Shown here one piece after another: positions 9,982 to 21,934 of a stretch of DNA of 64,000 nucleotides. How positions within the stretch are numbered: position 1 is the stretch's first letter; each line of letters begins with the position of its first letter. The DNA lies in the NCBI GenBank assembly GCA_034406715.1, contig CP137869.1, forward strand, positions 992,001 to 1,056,000, read 5' to 3'. The translations under genes and the position numbers were made by a program. The notes below the pieces were generated by a model, which searched no databases, was not told the DNA's origin, and saw nothing but the letters and a program-made list of their open reading frames with translations. Source of the DNA: Rhodotorula mucilaginosa (taxonomy: Eukaryota; Basidiomycota; Microbotryomycetes; Sporidiobolales; Sporidiobolaceae).

Positions 9982-12900
9982 TTAGGCGAGAGAGTTGCGA
10001 CGGACAAAGCCGCTGAACTTGAAGGCCAGCAAGCGGGGGTTCGTGACCGCGGCAGGCGAAGACGAGGACGGTGATTCCAACGCGTCGGAGGATTGAGCCG
10101 ACGAGACGTCCAAGGCCGAAATGGTGCGACGCTTTTTGGGAGGCGAACCAAGGTCGACTCGACTTTCAGGGTTGGTCTTGTCGAGCACCAACGAGGCCGA
10201 GCGTTTCGAGACCGGATTGACTGAGCGAGGCGAGAGGGGGAGTCGTACGGCCGCGCTCGTTGTTGCGAGACGTTTGTCCGCGGGACGGGTACCGACTGTC
10301 GGTGCTCCGAGGGTAGGAGCGGTCTGCGGGGTCGGAGGGAGCTTGCTGTCGCGTTTCATGGTTTGTTGCGGAGTCTGCACGGCATTGGTCAGTGAGATGA
10401 AACGAGGCGCCGAAGAGGAGGTGGAGAGAGGGGCACACACCTTCGAAGCTGCCGGCAGCATGAACTTTGCCCTCCAAGACGCCGCCACGGCCTTGACGGC
10501 GTCGGAAGCTCCTTCAGGCGCCTTTTCCTCCACCGATCGCTTCTTGGGTTTCTGGCGACTAGAGCTCGCTATCTTTGAAGGAGCCTCCGATCGGGTGCGA
10601 GGCGTGTCCTCCCAGACTGCGAGGCTCAACGCCCTGCCTTCGCGGACGGGACCGGCCTTGGCCTTTCCTCGGCTTGAAAGCGGTGACGACTTTCGTGCTT
10701 TGGGTGGACGAGGCGACCGCTTTGGCGGACGAGGCGTCGAGTTGGCGCAGGCGGCATCGATGTCGGCGTCGGAAGAGAGTACGATCGGATCCGACGTGAG
10801 CGGGAAGGGGGGAGAAACCGCCTGCGCCGGCTTGAGGTCTGCCTCCTTTTTTGGTACGAGTAGTTCGACAGGCGAGCGCGGCTTCGCTGCGATCGGGCTC
10901 GACAGGATGTCGGGCGAGTTGGCGGCCATGGGTTGCCATCCTGCCTGCGCACTCGTGCTGCAAGCGGGGCTACTGATCCCACCATCCTCGCTGCATTCAT
11001 CGGGACGATCTGATTGCCGACTCGTCTTTACCGGGGACGGAGTCTCGAGGGCCGGACTCGGTGCGACCGATTCGACCTTTTGCCGCGATCGCTCTTCCGC
11101 GTCCTCCGAGCGTGGAGAAAGCTCCTTGTCGACGTTGTTCTGTGCGTCGCCGTGCTCCGACACGGCGACGTCATGAGCGGGTGGAGTGATCGGTGACCGG
11201 TCGGACTGCGAACGAAGCTCGACGCAAAGTTCGATATCGCGGAGCGCCGCTTCAGCTTCCAAGTCGTCGCAATCGTCGTCCTGCCCATGCTCGACTTCAG
11301 CTCGTCCCGCTTCGTTCCGAAGGATAGCTCCGGCGGTGATCACATCAACACGTTGCGGTGCCGCGTCAGCGATGTCCATCGCGGCCGCCTTGCCTTTCGA
11401 TGCAGATCCGCCGAAAAACTTGCTGACGCGTTTCGGCTCTTCGCTTGTACCCGTCCCCGTCGGCGGCACGTTCTCCTTCCTCGTCTCGACGAGTGAGACC
11501 CGCGCGCTTGCCTTGACTACCTTGGCCGGGTTGATCGCCTTCGGAGCGGCGGCCTGACGAGCAAAGAACGAGAGGATGCTTCCCGAGCCCGAAGCGGCAG
11601 CGGCAGTCGCGCCTCGGTTGTTCGCCGGCGTTTGCGCATGGCTCGTCTTCGGAGGAGCACTGCGCGTTGAACTGAGAGCTGCAGGAGCGTGGTCCGGTAC
11701 GAGGTCGATCATCGCCTGCTTGGTGATCGGGTCGATTTCGCCTCGAGCGATGCCTCTAGCAAAGTCGGCGTCAAGCAGCCTGTGGTAGGCCCAGTGAGTT
11801 GTCAGTGAGGATGCTCCTCGTGAGGATCCGGTGATCTAGCACTCACGGTCCGATGAACGGGAGGTCGTCGACAGTCTTGCCGACCGGCAGCGGAGAGAGA
11901 TGCGTCAAAGCCTGAGTTCGAGGATCGAAGACGTGCTGATGAAGGAAGGTGAGCTCTGCTCGGCGGAAATCGTCGAGGTAGGTTCGCGGGACGTTCAGTT
12001 GACCCTCAAGGCGAACGAATTGAATGACCTGCAAAGCGTGTGCGCTTGCTCAGTCACCACCACTTTTGACGCGAGGCTGGAGGTAAGGCCTTTTCCTCGC
12101 ACCTTTTCCGGCGTCTTGTACTTTCGCAAGAGCTTGTGAGCAGTTTTGAGCCCGAGACCGGCGACGCTGTCGAGGTAATCGCATCCGCTCAAGATCGCCA
12201 TGTGCCGAAACTCTGCGTCGGACCAGCCGGCAAGGTTGTATTCCCGACACTTTGCAAAGTCGTCGCGGCAGATGAGCGTGCCCAAGCCTTCGCCGTCGAG
12301 CTTGAAGATGACGTTCCGGCAACCGAAGACGAGCAAGTCCGAGTCCTCGGTGATGACCGCATCGACGTGACCACTCTTTTCGAGGTATGCGAGCTGAGGG
12401 TCTGCTTCGTACGGAGCAACAACGTACTGCGAGGCAGGGTAGATGTCAGCGCAATCCGTGTACCCCGGAGCTGGCTCGCGTGACCTACTTCGACTCCTTC
12501 AGCTTTCAGTGCCTGCGGGACACGGTTATGCGTAAGCTCAAGCATGAACAGCGGACAAGAATACGGCGGGATATATCGTGTATCCTGTGCGACTTCGCCA
12601 CGCGCCTTCGCCACGCACCTTGATGAGCTGGTAGGCCATCGCCGGCGTCACGTCCACCGCCTTGACGTAGCATTCCCTCGCCTGCGCCCCCTTCCCTTCC
12701 GCACGGAACGCGTTCCCCTTGGCGAGCGCATCTGACCGACGCCTGTGCACGCAATATCCCATGAAAATAGGTCAGGAAAAGACTGCACGGTAGTCCAGCT
12801 CTTGCCGACAAGTCGGCGCGCGCACCTTTCTCGCTCGTCTTCGGTTCCCATCTTGCTCGGCAGCAGCCCGCCGTCAAACACCATCACCGGCGTGACTCCG

Positions 12901-13247
12901 TAATGCTTGAGCATTCGCACTCGATGCATGGCATAGTTGACGTATCTGGATCACGCGAGAGGGGAATCGTCAATCGCGGATCCTCCATCTCGAGTCTCAT
13001 GTAGTCCGTGAATCGCAACTCACTTTGTCGTCGGTCGCCCCAGAGCGAGGTCTTCCGCACAGCCATACGCACCACGATGCAGCCAGACCTATGTACACGA
13101 AGGATGAGCCACCAGCGCGTACAGCTTCGGTGCAGATGAGGCCAGACTCACATAGCTATCGACGGCGACGCGCTTCCCCGCCCATTCCTTGACGTGGCAT
13201 GCCTTCTGCACCTCTTTCAGGAGGGGCAAAAGCCCACCGATACCCAT
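9982..13247 (-). CDS. EXO1: Exonuclease 1 (Rad2/XPG-family 5'-3' nuclease)
   Basis: Exo1 resects DNA ends and acts in mismatch repair and recombination. The start at 13247 gives [22 protein letters not shown], the N-terminal XPG motif in which the free Met-Gly is needed. Further exons supply [42 protein letters not shown] (metal-site Asp), the helical arch region with [16 protein letters not shown], the XPG-I block [15 protein letters not shown] and [11 protein letters not shown] with catalytic acids, and the HhH/SAM block [23 protein letters not shown]. The end of the nuclease core is followed by [14 protein letters not shown]. The last exon (to 9982) is a long Ser/Pro/Lys-rich tail with SILSFFARQ, where PCNA- and MutL-interaction motifs sit in other Exo1 proteins. 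All catalytic motifs that I can check are present. An ACGCGT box lies 134 bp upstream of the start. Confidence 0.93.
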
Positions 13248-13599
13248 GCCGGTCGGTCTTTTGCGCTTCCAGCCTCACTCGTCGTCGCCGTCGCCGTCTC
13301 GGTTGCGATGAAGACGTCGAGTTTGCCGTGGAAGCAAGGTCCGGTTGCGCCAGTGTGGGACAGCGCCGCTGCAGCCGGTGACGCGTCAAGCGCTTTGAGG
13401 TCTTACTCTGTACGTTCCTCAGCTCAGTATGCGGCGATGTGGATCAAGAGAGAACGCGAGACTTTGAACGCAAACACGCGTTGAGCAAGGTCACGTGCAG
13501 CGAATCCCAAAGCGTGCACTGCATACGGGCTCTCTGTACATTGCAGACATGGTTCTTTCCGAAGAGGGGTCTCGAGCTTTGGGGGATCTCTCTGTTGGT
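13248..13599. other. Intergenic: EXO1 promoter / ABP1 3' region
   Basis: About 350 bases, both neighbours on the minus strand. It contains one perfect ACGCGT box (13381-13386). No coding signal is convincing. Confidence 0.5.
13381..13386. promoter_or_regulatory. ACGCGT (MCB-like) box upstream of EXO1
   Basis: Perfect palindromic MluI cell-cycle box, 134 bp before the EXO1 start codon. MBF (Mbp1/Swi6-type APSES complexes) binds this site in other fungi. Its use here is inferred. Confidence 0.4.
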
Positions 13600-16465
13600 C
13601 TACTGCTCTTCGACGTAGTTGCTCGGGAAGACGCCTTCGACTCCGTCCTCCGTCTTGCCTTGCCACCAACCCTCGTCTCCGAGTTTGTCAATGTTGGTGA
13701 TGCGCTGACCTTCGACAAAGCCTTGTGGAGATGGCAAACAATCCGTCAGTCGCTTTGAAACCTCGTCTCGAACTGACTCAGGGCAGGGCAGGGAGCTGTG
13801 GAGAAAACGCACTCAGTTCGCCCTCTTCGGCGGCTTCGTACTCGTACAGCGCGACGACGACGATCCCTTCGTCAACTGGTAAGACATATCATGTCAGTCC
13901 AAATATCCACGCAGCAATGATGGAACCTGACGCAGAACGAGCTTACGAACTGGCCTCGATGCCATCGGAGGCGCGGGTGGCGCGGGAGGAGCAGGGGGCG
14001 CGGGAGGAGGAGGAGGCGCCTCGGGAGCAGCTGGTGCCGCAGCAGGAGGAGGAGGAGGGGGAGGTGGAGGTGGTGGCGGCGGCGGCGGAGGAGGTGGCGG
14101 CGCGCCGCTACTCTCCGATTCCTCAGGTTCAGGCGCAGCAGCCGTTCCTTCCGCTCCAGCAGCAGGAACGTCATCCTGCGGCTCGTCAAGTAGCTCCACA
14201 TAGTTGGCTGTGTAGCAGCAGGGCAGGTCATGTGAAGGTGAGCACGAATTGAGGTTGCATCGCGCGAGGAGGCGGCGGGTTTTCAACAACTCACAGGGGA
14301 AGAGACCGCGCTTGCCGTTCAGTGAGGAGGCTTCCCACCAACCGGGGTCAACCTGCTCGAGTTGCTCGATGACTTCACCCTCCCGGAGAGTAAGTTCGTT
14401 GTCCTCTTCCGCATCGTAGTCGTACAGCACGCGAGCTGCAAAAATGTGCGTGTGGGCGACGAAGAGGATCAATCAGCGATGTTTGTCCCGTCACGTCGGT
14501 GCACAGTCGGGAGGAACTTGTTCGCGAGGAGAAACATACCGCGCTGGCCAGACGAGGCGGTACGGGGCGGCGAGTCATCCCCGAGCGACAACTGAGCGAC
14601 CTCGTCGACGGGAGGCTGGATTTGAACCGAATATAGAGTCCGTGAGTCAGTTTCAAAAGATCCCGAGCATGAAGCGCGTAAATCTGAGAGCCCACCTCGA
14701 CTTGCTCCTGTTCCGGAGCTGCCGGCGCGGCAGGAGGAGGAGGCGGTGCGGGGGGTGCAGGCGGTGCGGGCGGTGCGGGCGGTGCGGGCGGCGCAGGGGG
14801 TGCAGGAGGTGCAGGAGGAGGAGGAGGAGCTGACTCGACAACGGGCGTCTCCTCTTCAGTTTCCTCCTCCTTCTTCTCCTCCTCCTCACGACCAACAACC
14901 TCTTCCTTCTGGCTCTCAACAGCCGAATTGACCGCCATCGCGCCAATCCCAGCCGCAGCTGCGCCGGCAATCCCCGCGCCAATCCCGAGTGTAGCACCGG
15001 CCGCGAGTCCGACGGCGGTGGTTCCGCCGATCGCGGCAGCCGAGGCGGCCTTGGCACCCACGCTTGAAGAAGGGAGCTGGAGAGAGGACGCCTCTCCCGC
15101 CGCGCGGGAAGCAGCATCTTCCTCTTCTCGTTGCTTGCGAGCCGCTTCCTGTCGCTGACTCCAGGTCAGACCGCTCTTACCGCCACCGCCGCCGCCGCCG
15201 CCGCCTGAGGAGAAGGCGGGTTTGCGTTCCGGCTCGGAGGAGGAGGACTGAGAGGAGGAGACGACTTCCTGCCACCGGTTGGCGAGTTTGCCCGGTTTGG
15301 GGAGCGAGACGGGCGTGTACGCCGTACCGACAGGACCGGGGCGGTCTGGAATCGCTTCGGACGCGCGGGTGGCGGCGGCGGCGGCGGAGGAGGCGGGCGC
15401 AGTCGCGGTCGCGGTCGGGAAGCTCGCGGGCGAGAAGGCCGACTTAACGGGAGGGGGCGTCGCGGGTTCAGAGGCAGTGAGGCCGCTCGTGGCAGGCGCA
15501 GTGGCCGGGTTGGGCGGCGGCGGCGCGTTGAACGACGGAGTCGGGACTTTGGTGGGCGCCGCCGTGGCGTGTCCTGCGCGGATGTTGGCCAACTCGTTCC
15601 GCTTCGACTCGTACGCGGTCCCGACCGGAGTCGGGGGTGCGACCGGTTTGGTTTGACTGATTTGCGGTCGGCCGACGGGGACGTACGAAGACCCGACCGG
15701 AGCCGGGGCGACGTAACGCTGCGGGGCTTCGTTGTGGACCGAGTAGCGGGCGCCGGAACTGTCGGCGACGCGTTTCAGGATGAAGGAAGGGACGACGTCG
15801 GCGTCGTGGCGGGCTTGGATCGTCACGTGCGCGCCGGCGAGTTGTTTGGCGACGGCGGCCGAGTGGGTCGGGAAGAGACCCTTGCGCGAGTCGGGGACGC
15901 CTTCGCCGAGCTGACCGAGCAAAAAATTGTCAGTTCTGTGGACCGTACGGGAACAGTTTTCTCGCTTGGGAAGGAACGCCGAGGTGAGCGGCGCGACGGA
16001 CCCAATCGACGAGGACAAACTTTGTCAAGGACGAGTTGGGGTCCTTGACTCGGCAAAAGGCAAACATGATCTTGCCATCGTTGAACTCGTCCTCGAGCTC
16101 GTCGAGACCGCCGGAACCTGGCAACGTCCGCGGCAGACTATGTCAGCGGGAAGGCCGGAGGAGGGGCTCGGTGACGAGGAGGGGAGAAGACGGGTGTCTC
16201 GACGCACCGCTCGAGGTGAACTTGAGTTCGTTCGAGAAGCCCGAGTTTACGAGGGTGTAGAGCGCCCAATTCTTGTCCCCTGTGCGTGCACGAGCGTGTG
16301 AGTCGCTGCATGCCAATTGAAACTCCCCACAACGCGCCGACCTCGTCATCGGATCGCCGTTGTGGTGTCTGCAGTGAGTGGCTCTGAGCAAGGGCACGCA
16401 CCTCCCGAGAGGACCTCTTTGTAAGGCTCGAGCAGGCCTGGCGCATTGAACGCTACGCCTGCCAT
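13600..16465 (-). CDS. ABP1: Actin-binding protein 1 (ADF-H domain, proline-rich linker, two C-terminal SH3 domains)
   Basis: Abp1 (drebrin-like) binds F-actin at cortical endocytic patches and recruits kinases and Arp2/3 regulators. The start at 16465 gives [21 protein letters not shown]. Following exons complete an ADF-H domain ([50 protein letters not shown]). A long exon carries an Ala/Pro-rich linker with repeated [17 protein letters not shown]-type elements and the [18 protein letters not shown] segment typical of Abp1/drebrin proteins. Then come runs of [10 protein letters not shown]3-1 ([27 protein letters not shown]), a second poly-Pro stretch and SH3-2 ([44 protein letters not shown], stop at 13600). 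S. cerevisiae Abp1 has one SH3; two are seen here. The gene is divergent to NTO1 with about 280 bp between starts. Confidence 0.9.
13965..14105 (-). repeat. Poly-proline/Pro-Ala low-complexity coding repeat in ABP1
   Basis: CCX codon runs encode a stretch of about 19 consecutive prolines and then [14 protein letters not shown] between the two SH3 domains. On the plus strand it reads as GGA/GGT/GGC runs. Confidence 0.75.
14740..14825 (-). repeat. 9-bp tandem repeat encoding (Pro-Pro-Ala)n in ABP1
   Basis: On the plus strand, near-identical units of ggtgcgggc occur about eight times in a row, encoding repeated PPA upstream of SH3-1. Such a repeat is likely to vary in length between strains. 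Confidence 0.75.
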
Positions 16466-16745
16466 TCCGTATTGCGAGAGTCGGGTGTGTGTGTGTGTGA
16501 CGTGCAAAGAAGAAGAAGCCGAACACGGCCACGGAGCGGGGTTCTGCGGTGCGGATACGCTCGAGACGCGTGGTCCGAGCGAGTCTGTCTGGGCGTAGAT
16601 CGACTCGAGCGAGTCGAGCGAGTCGGTGGGAAGCCAACTTGACCCGCGGCGAGGCGAGGCGAGGCGGTGTCACTCGACTCGGACTCGAACCACCTCGGAC
16701 TGAGCACACACGTAGTGACTGGGCAGAGTCAAGGAAAGGCCACAG

Positions 16746-19700
16746 ATGCCCGCACACGGCGGCAAGCTGCTCCCCGTCGTCAAGTTCGCCGTCGTCGAGC
16801 CGCCCGCCGTCGCTCCGCCCGACGTCGCGAATCCCCAACTCGCCAGCTACGGCTACAACGACGGCACAGAGTGGCCAGCCTACCATGACGCAGTCCACAA
16901 CGGCGACGGCGGCCGCTACCTCCGGTGGCTGCGTGAGTGACGCTCTCTCCTCGCGTCTCGGCGGGTGGCTCCATCACAAGCGCAGAGGGGCGAATGTGCA
17001 CGAGGCTGCTGCACATTCTCATCGACAAGCGATGCAGAGCTTCTCCCGCGTGTCACCCACGCCGCGCCCTTCGCGTTGACTGACCTTTCCCCCCCCCACT
17101 TGTTCAAATGGCCCGCCGACAGAACCCATGGAGGCAGATCTCGCCAAGCAGGTCGAATACGATATGGACGAGCAAGGTGAGCTCTTTCCCAGCGCAGGGA
17201 GTACAGCAGCCCCGACACCGAGCTGACGCCCCGACTCTCGCTCTTGCAGACAAGTTGTGGCTCGACATGGTCAACGCCGAGCGGAAACGCGAAGGACACG
17301 CCGCCATCTCGTATGAAGTGTTTGAGATTGTCATGGACAAGATCGAAAAGGAATGGTTCGACCTGGTGAGCTGGTCCGATGTCTGACAATCTGAACCCGG
17401 AGTGCGAGTACTAAACGCGCGATCCTCGCCCGCAGACTCGAAACATCCCGAAACGAACCAACGCGATGCCGAACGAGGACAGCAAGTGTGCCATCTGCGA
17501 CGACGGCGAGTGCGAAAACTCGAACGCGATCGTCTTTTGCGACGGATGCAACCTCGCCGTTCACCAGGGTGAGACTCTTTCTTGCCGAGTTTCTTTCTTC
17601 CAGGGACGAGAGCCGCGCGCGCTGATTCCTGTACATTGCTCGCACGCTACCAGATTGCTACGGAGTTCCTTATATCCCAGAGGGGCAATGGCTCTGTCGC
17701 AAGTGTACCGTCTCTCCCGATAAACCCGTCGTGCGTTTCTTTCTCTCACATGCTTACCAATCCCTCGCCATCCCCATTGACCTCCCTCCCTCCCTCCCTC
17801 CCTCACGCTCGCTCGACCGCCCGCCCGCCCGTTCACCCGCCCCACCAACCTCAGACCTGCGTCCTGTGCCCCAACTCGTACGGAGCCTTCAAGCAAACGA
17901 CGACGGGCCAGTGGGCGCACCTCCTCTGCGCGATCTGGGTTCCCGAAACCGGCGTCGTCAACACCGTCTACATGGAACCGGTCGACGGCCTCGAAGCCAT
18001 CCCCAAGAGTCGGTGGAAACTGGTGCGTCTGTCCTCCCCCTCCCGGAAAAAGGCACGTCAACGCTGAGACGGATCCTTTCTCTCTTTCGGAACCAGCTTT
18101 GCTACCTCTGCAAGAAACGAGTCGGCGCCTGCATCCAGTGCGTCTCACCTGTGCACCCCCTCCCCCCTCTTCCACTCACGGCGCGTAAGCGACGATGTTG
18201 TATACTGATCGTCCTTCTCCTGTCCCGACTCGCGCCTCTCCTCAGATGCGCAAACCGAACCTGCTACACTGCGTTTCACGTCACTTGCGCGCGCGAATAC
18301 GGCTTGGAACTCAAGATGAAGCAAGGGCTCGCAACCGGTGGGGATCTGAAAGCGTATTGCGACAAGCACGGCGAGGTGAGTCGCGGGTTGTCGAGTGTCC
18401 TCTTGTGTGTGTGTGTGTGTGTCAAAACACGCTGACGCTTCTGATGATGTTGGTGATGGTGATGATAGAACGCTACGGCTTCTCGCGCTGCTTCCCCGTT
18501 CTCCGCCGGCGGCTGGAAGAAGAGCAGAGCCGGTCCAGCAATGCCCCCCGCTTCCTCTAGCCTCCTCAAGCTCACCCTCCGCCTGCCGAACAAGGGCGGC
18601 GGCGGCGGTGGCGGCGGTGGCAAATCCGCGCGCGCATACAAATCGTCGTTCAACTCGTCCGGTCCGCCCGTCATCCCCGCCAAGATCTTTGACCGCATCA
18701 TGAGCTACATCTCGAAACTCAAACTTGTCGCCAAGAAGGACGTCGTCAACCTCGTGTGTCGGTACTGGAGCTTGAAACGTGAAGCGAGGAGGGGCGCGCC
18801 GCTGCTGAAACGGATTCATCTCGAGGTGAGTTCGCGAGCTCTTGCTTGTGGGCTTTTTCTGTGGTGCCCGGGGATCGACATTCTGACGCGTATGTGAACG
18901 GGTCTTATCCCTCCCCCTCTCGTGCGACAGCCTTGGACCGCCTCGGCGACTTCGCGTCAACAGACCGAGCAGGACAAGGCCGAGAAGCTCGGCCTGATCC
19001 GCCTCCTCCGCAACGACCTCGAAAAAGTCCGCATGCTCACCGAGCTCGTCCGCAAACGCGAGAAGAAAAAGCTCGAGCGAGCGAACCACCTCAAGAAAGT
19101 CGTCGAGGGACTCTTGTTCCCGAAGGAGGATGCGATGCGCCAAGTCCTGCAGGCCGTGAAGAGGTACGTGCGATCGATGAGCTATCTCTCTCTCTCCCTT
19201 TCTCCGAATGATTCGCGACTACGATTTGCAAACTCATCAGCGCCTCTCCGGACCGCACACACAGCCTCGACAAGCCCGGCTACTTTGCTCAGCCTGTCAG
19301 TCGCGAGCAGGTGCCGGACTATCACGACATCATCAAGTTCCCCATGGACTGGGCGACCATGAGTGCCAAGATTGACCGGCACGAATACCCGACGGCGCTC
19401 GATTTCTCCGTGAGTCGTGTAGGACCCTTCCCGTCCAATGCATCTCTGCCGGACTCACGCCGCCGCCGCCGCTGCACCCCCCCCCTACAGGACGACGTCC
19501 GACTCGTGATCAACAACGCGAGGCGGTACAACAAGCCGACGACTCCGATCCACCGAGCTGCAGTCAAGCTGCTCGAATCGGCCGAACCGATCCTCGCCGA
19601 ACTCGAAGCGCTCGACGAACGCCTCTCGGACCCCAACATCACGGCGCACTACGTTTCGCAGATCTTGGACCCTCAGGCGGTGCAGGAGCTGTTTGAGTTT

Positions 19701-21635
19701 GATTACGACACGGTCGACCCGGAAGGGAAGAAGGCGCTCGCGGCGGAGAACCGCGTTCGGGAGGAGGAAGCGGCGGCGGCAGCAGCAGTAGCAGCAGCAG
19801 CCGAGGAGGCTCAGGCGGTCGCTGCCGAGAAGCAACTCGAGGAGGAGCAAGTTGGGGCCGCAGTCGCCGCCGCCGCCGACGACGACGAAGCCAAGGCCAA
19901 GCCCAACGGCAAAAGGAAAGGGAAGGGGAAGGGAAAAGCCACCGTGCGGCAAGACTCGCATCCGAGGGAGGACGCGATGGACGTCGACGAGCCAGCCGCC
20001 GACTCGTCAACAGTGGCCGCTGCTCCCGCTCCCGCTCCCGAAAGGCCAAAGAAACGGTCCGCCGAGTTGGCTGGGCTCGACAGTACGCCGGTTCCGGCTA
20101 CGAGGACGACGCGGAAAGCAGCTGCGGCTTCTGCTGCTCCCGAGGCCGCCCGTGCGTCGCTCCCTCCTGCCGCCAAGAAGGCGAAGACGGCTTCGACCAA
20201 CGCGGCGACTCCGAAGCCTCGCGGTAATACGGCGACGACGGTGGCGGCTTCTTCAAAGGCAGCTGCTCAGCCGCAGTCGCCGACCAAGCCGATGCCGGAA
20301 GTGTTGGCCGACGAGGAGATCGATTCGAAAACCCTGTTTACGCATTTCGACGCTGGGTGAGTGACAATATTCCTCCTGAGCAGCAGCGACTCACGCAAGC
20401 TGATGAGTGGGTGAAACGATAGATGGGTTCTGCCCGCAGGCAGTTCACGCCGACGATCCTCTACCGGCCCCGGCATGGTCTCGGCACCTTCAGCTGTCCC
20501 GCGGAAAACTCCTCGAGCCGACAACGCCGCTTTGCCTGAAGTGGCGGAGGAGACTGCAGCGACGAGTGCTGCGTCGGCGACTACGAAGTCTGCTGCTGGT
20601 GGTGGTGGTCGGAAGGCGAGTACGAGCAAAGCGGGCAAGGCGAAAGCCGAGGCCGCCGCCACTCCGGTTGTCGGCGAGGGTGCGGGATCGAAGGAGGCGC
20701 CGTCGGGCTCCGAACCGGCCTCGAACAGGTCGACAAAGGGGAAAGGCAAGGCTAAAGCGCGACCGTCAACCGGATCAGTCGAGATCGCGGAGACGCCTCC
20801 TCCTCCTCCACCGCAGGAGAGCGGTTCGCCGAACAAGCCTCGACCGCCGACCGCCGCGTCGATCAAGCAGGACAAGCAACTGCAGGCTGACTGGGAGAGG
20901 CGCTTCAACGAACTTGGAGCGACCGTCGCCATCACAGACGACAGTCAACTCGAAGACGGTGCGGTTTTCCTCACTTTGCAAAAACGCCAGAATTTGTTTT
21001 ACCTTGCTGACGCAGAAACTCGTTCATGGCACGCCAACAGGTACGCTCGTCTGGGCGCGCTCAGGTCCGCATCCCTTCTATCCGGCCGAGGTGGTGGATC
21101 CGTATGCGGAAGACACGCCGCCATGGCTCAAAGCGGAAGCGCGACGCCCCGGCGAAGTCAACAAGATCGCAGTCATGTACTTTGACGACACCCGCAGCGG
21201 GTGAGTCAAGCCGGTCTACTCGTCGACTTACTGTGTGTGGCCCAGGTCGTCGGCGCTGACGCGACCCTCGAACCCCCTTCGCAGTAACTTCCTCGTCCGC
21301 TCGATGATCCGCCTGCTCGGCGAGAACAAAGAGTTCGACAAGCTCTTGCTCGAGCCCTTCTCGATTCGCGCTCAACGGCGGATGTTCCGGATGGCGAACA
21401 AGAAGGCGCACGGTCCGAGTCTTCAACAGGATCTCGTGAGGCCCTTTCCTTACGCTTTCCGGGGGAGCTTTCGCTGACGGGGGTCATTGTTTTGCACACT
21501 GCACAGGAGGAGGCGTACAACGCTGCCATGTCGCTCGCGGAGAACGAAGAGGACCGCGCGGCTGCAGCCGTCACTGCCTCCGGAACGTCGAACCGCAAGA
21601 AGCGGGCGAGGAAGGGAGGGAAGAAGCGGAAGTGA
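16746..21635 (+). CDS. NTO1: BRPF/NTO1-type histone reader: EPcA-like segment, PHD-knuckle-ePHD, bromodomain, PWWP
   Basis: This is the scaffold subunit of a MYST acetyltransferase complex (NuA3 in yeast, MOZ/MORF-BRPF in animals). More than ten introns. The N-terminal exons give [20 protein letters not shown] and [25 protein letters not shown], the Epl1-like region. Next is the PHD finger ([41 protein letters not shown]), the zinc knuckle with extended PHD ([54 protein letters not shown]), a linker helix, a bromodomain ([38 protein letters not shown] with the conserved Asn) and a long charged linker. The C-terminus has a PWWP domain ([30 protein letters not shown]) and a basic tail ending [13 protein letters not shown]. 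cerevisiae Nto1 has the PHD fingers but, as I recall, neither bromodomain nor PWWP, so this is the fuller BRPF layout. Confidence 0.9.
17782..17804. repeat. (CTCC)n microsatellite in an NTO1 intron
   Basis: About five tandem ctcc units inside the intron just before the [10 protein letters not shown] exon. It forms part of an extended polypyrimidine tract. Confidence 0.8.
18404..18422. repeat. (TG)n microsatellite in an NTO1 intron
   Basis: About nine tandem TG units directly downstream of a GTGAGT donor (after the AYCDKHGE exon). Confidence 0.85.
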
Positions 21636-21934
21636 TTTGCGGCGGTCGTCTCTCGGGAACATGGATCGTCGGTTCGGGGCTTTTGATCAGTTTACCCCCT
21701 CTTGTTGCTACACTTCAGATGCCAATGTAAGGTCGTGCTCCTTGCGCGCGGCAGAACTGCGGGTTTGGCGAAGCGAAAGCTGTCTCATCTTCGACCTCCG
21801 CGCTCGCTGCCGACCGGCTCCGGAATTTCCGTCGGCAACGAAAAGGCCTCCGCGTTGAAGCAAAGGAGACGAAAACAAACTCGCATGGCTTGGCAAGCAG
21901 TTGTTTGTGTCTGACACTGCTCGGGCGCGAGGAG

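Noticed and set aside
16620-16700. T-loop-like GGTTCGAGTCC on the minus strand
   Set aside because: The flanking bases do not form a T-stem and no acceptor stem or anticodon arm fits; not a tRNA.
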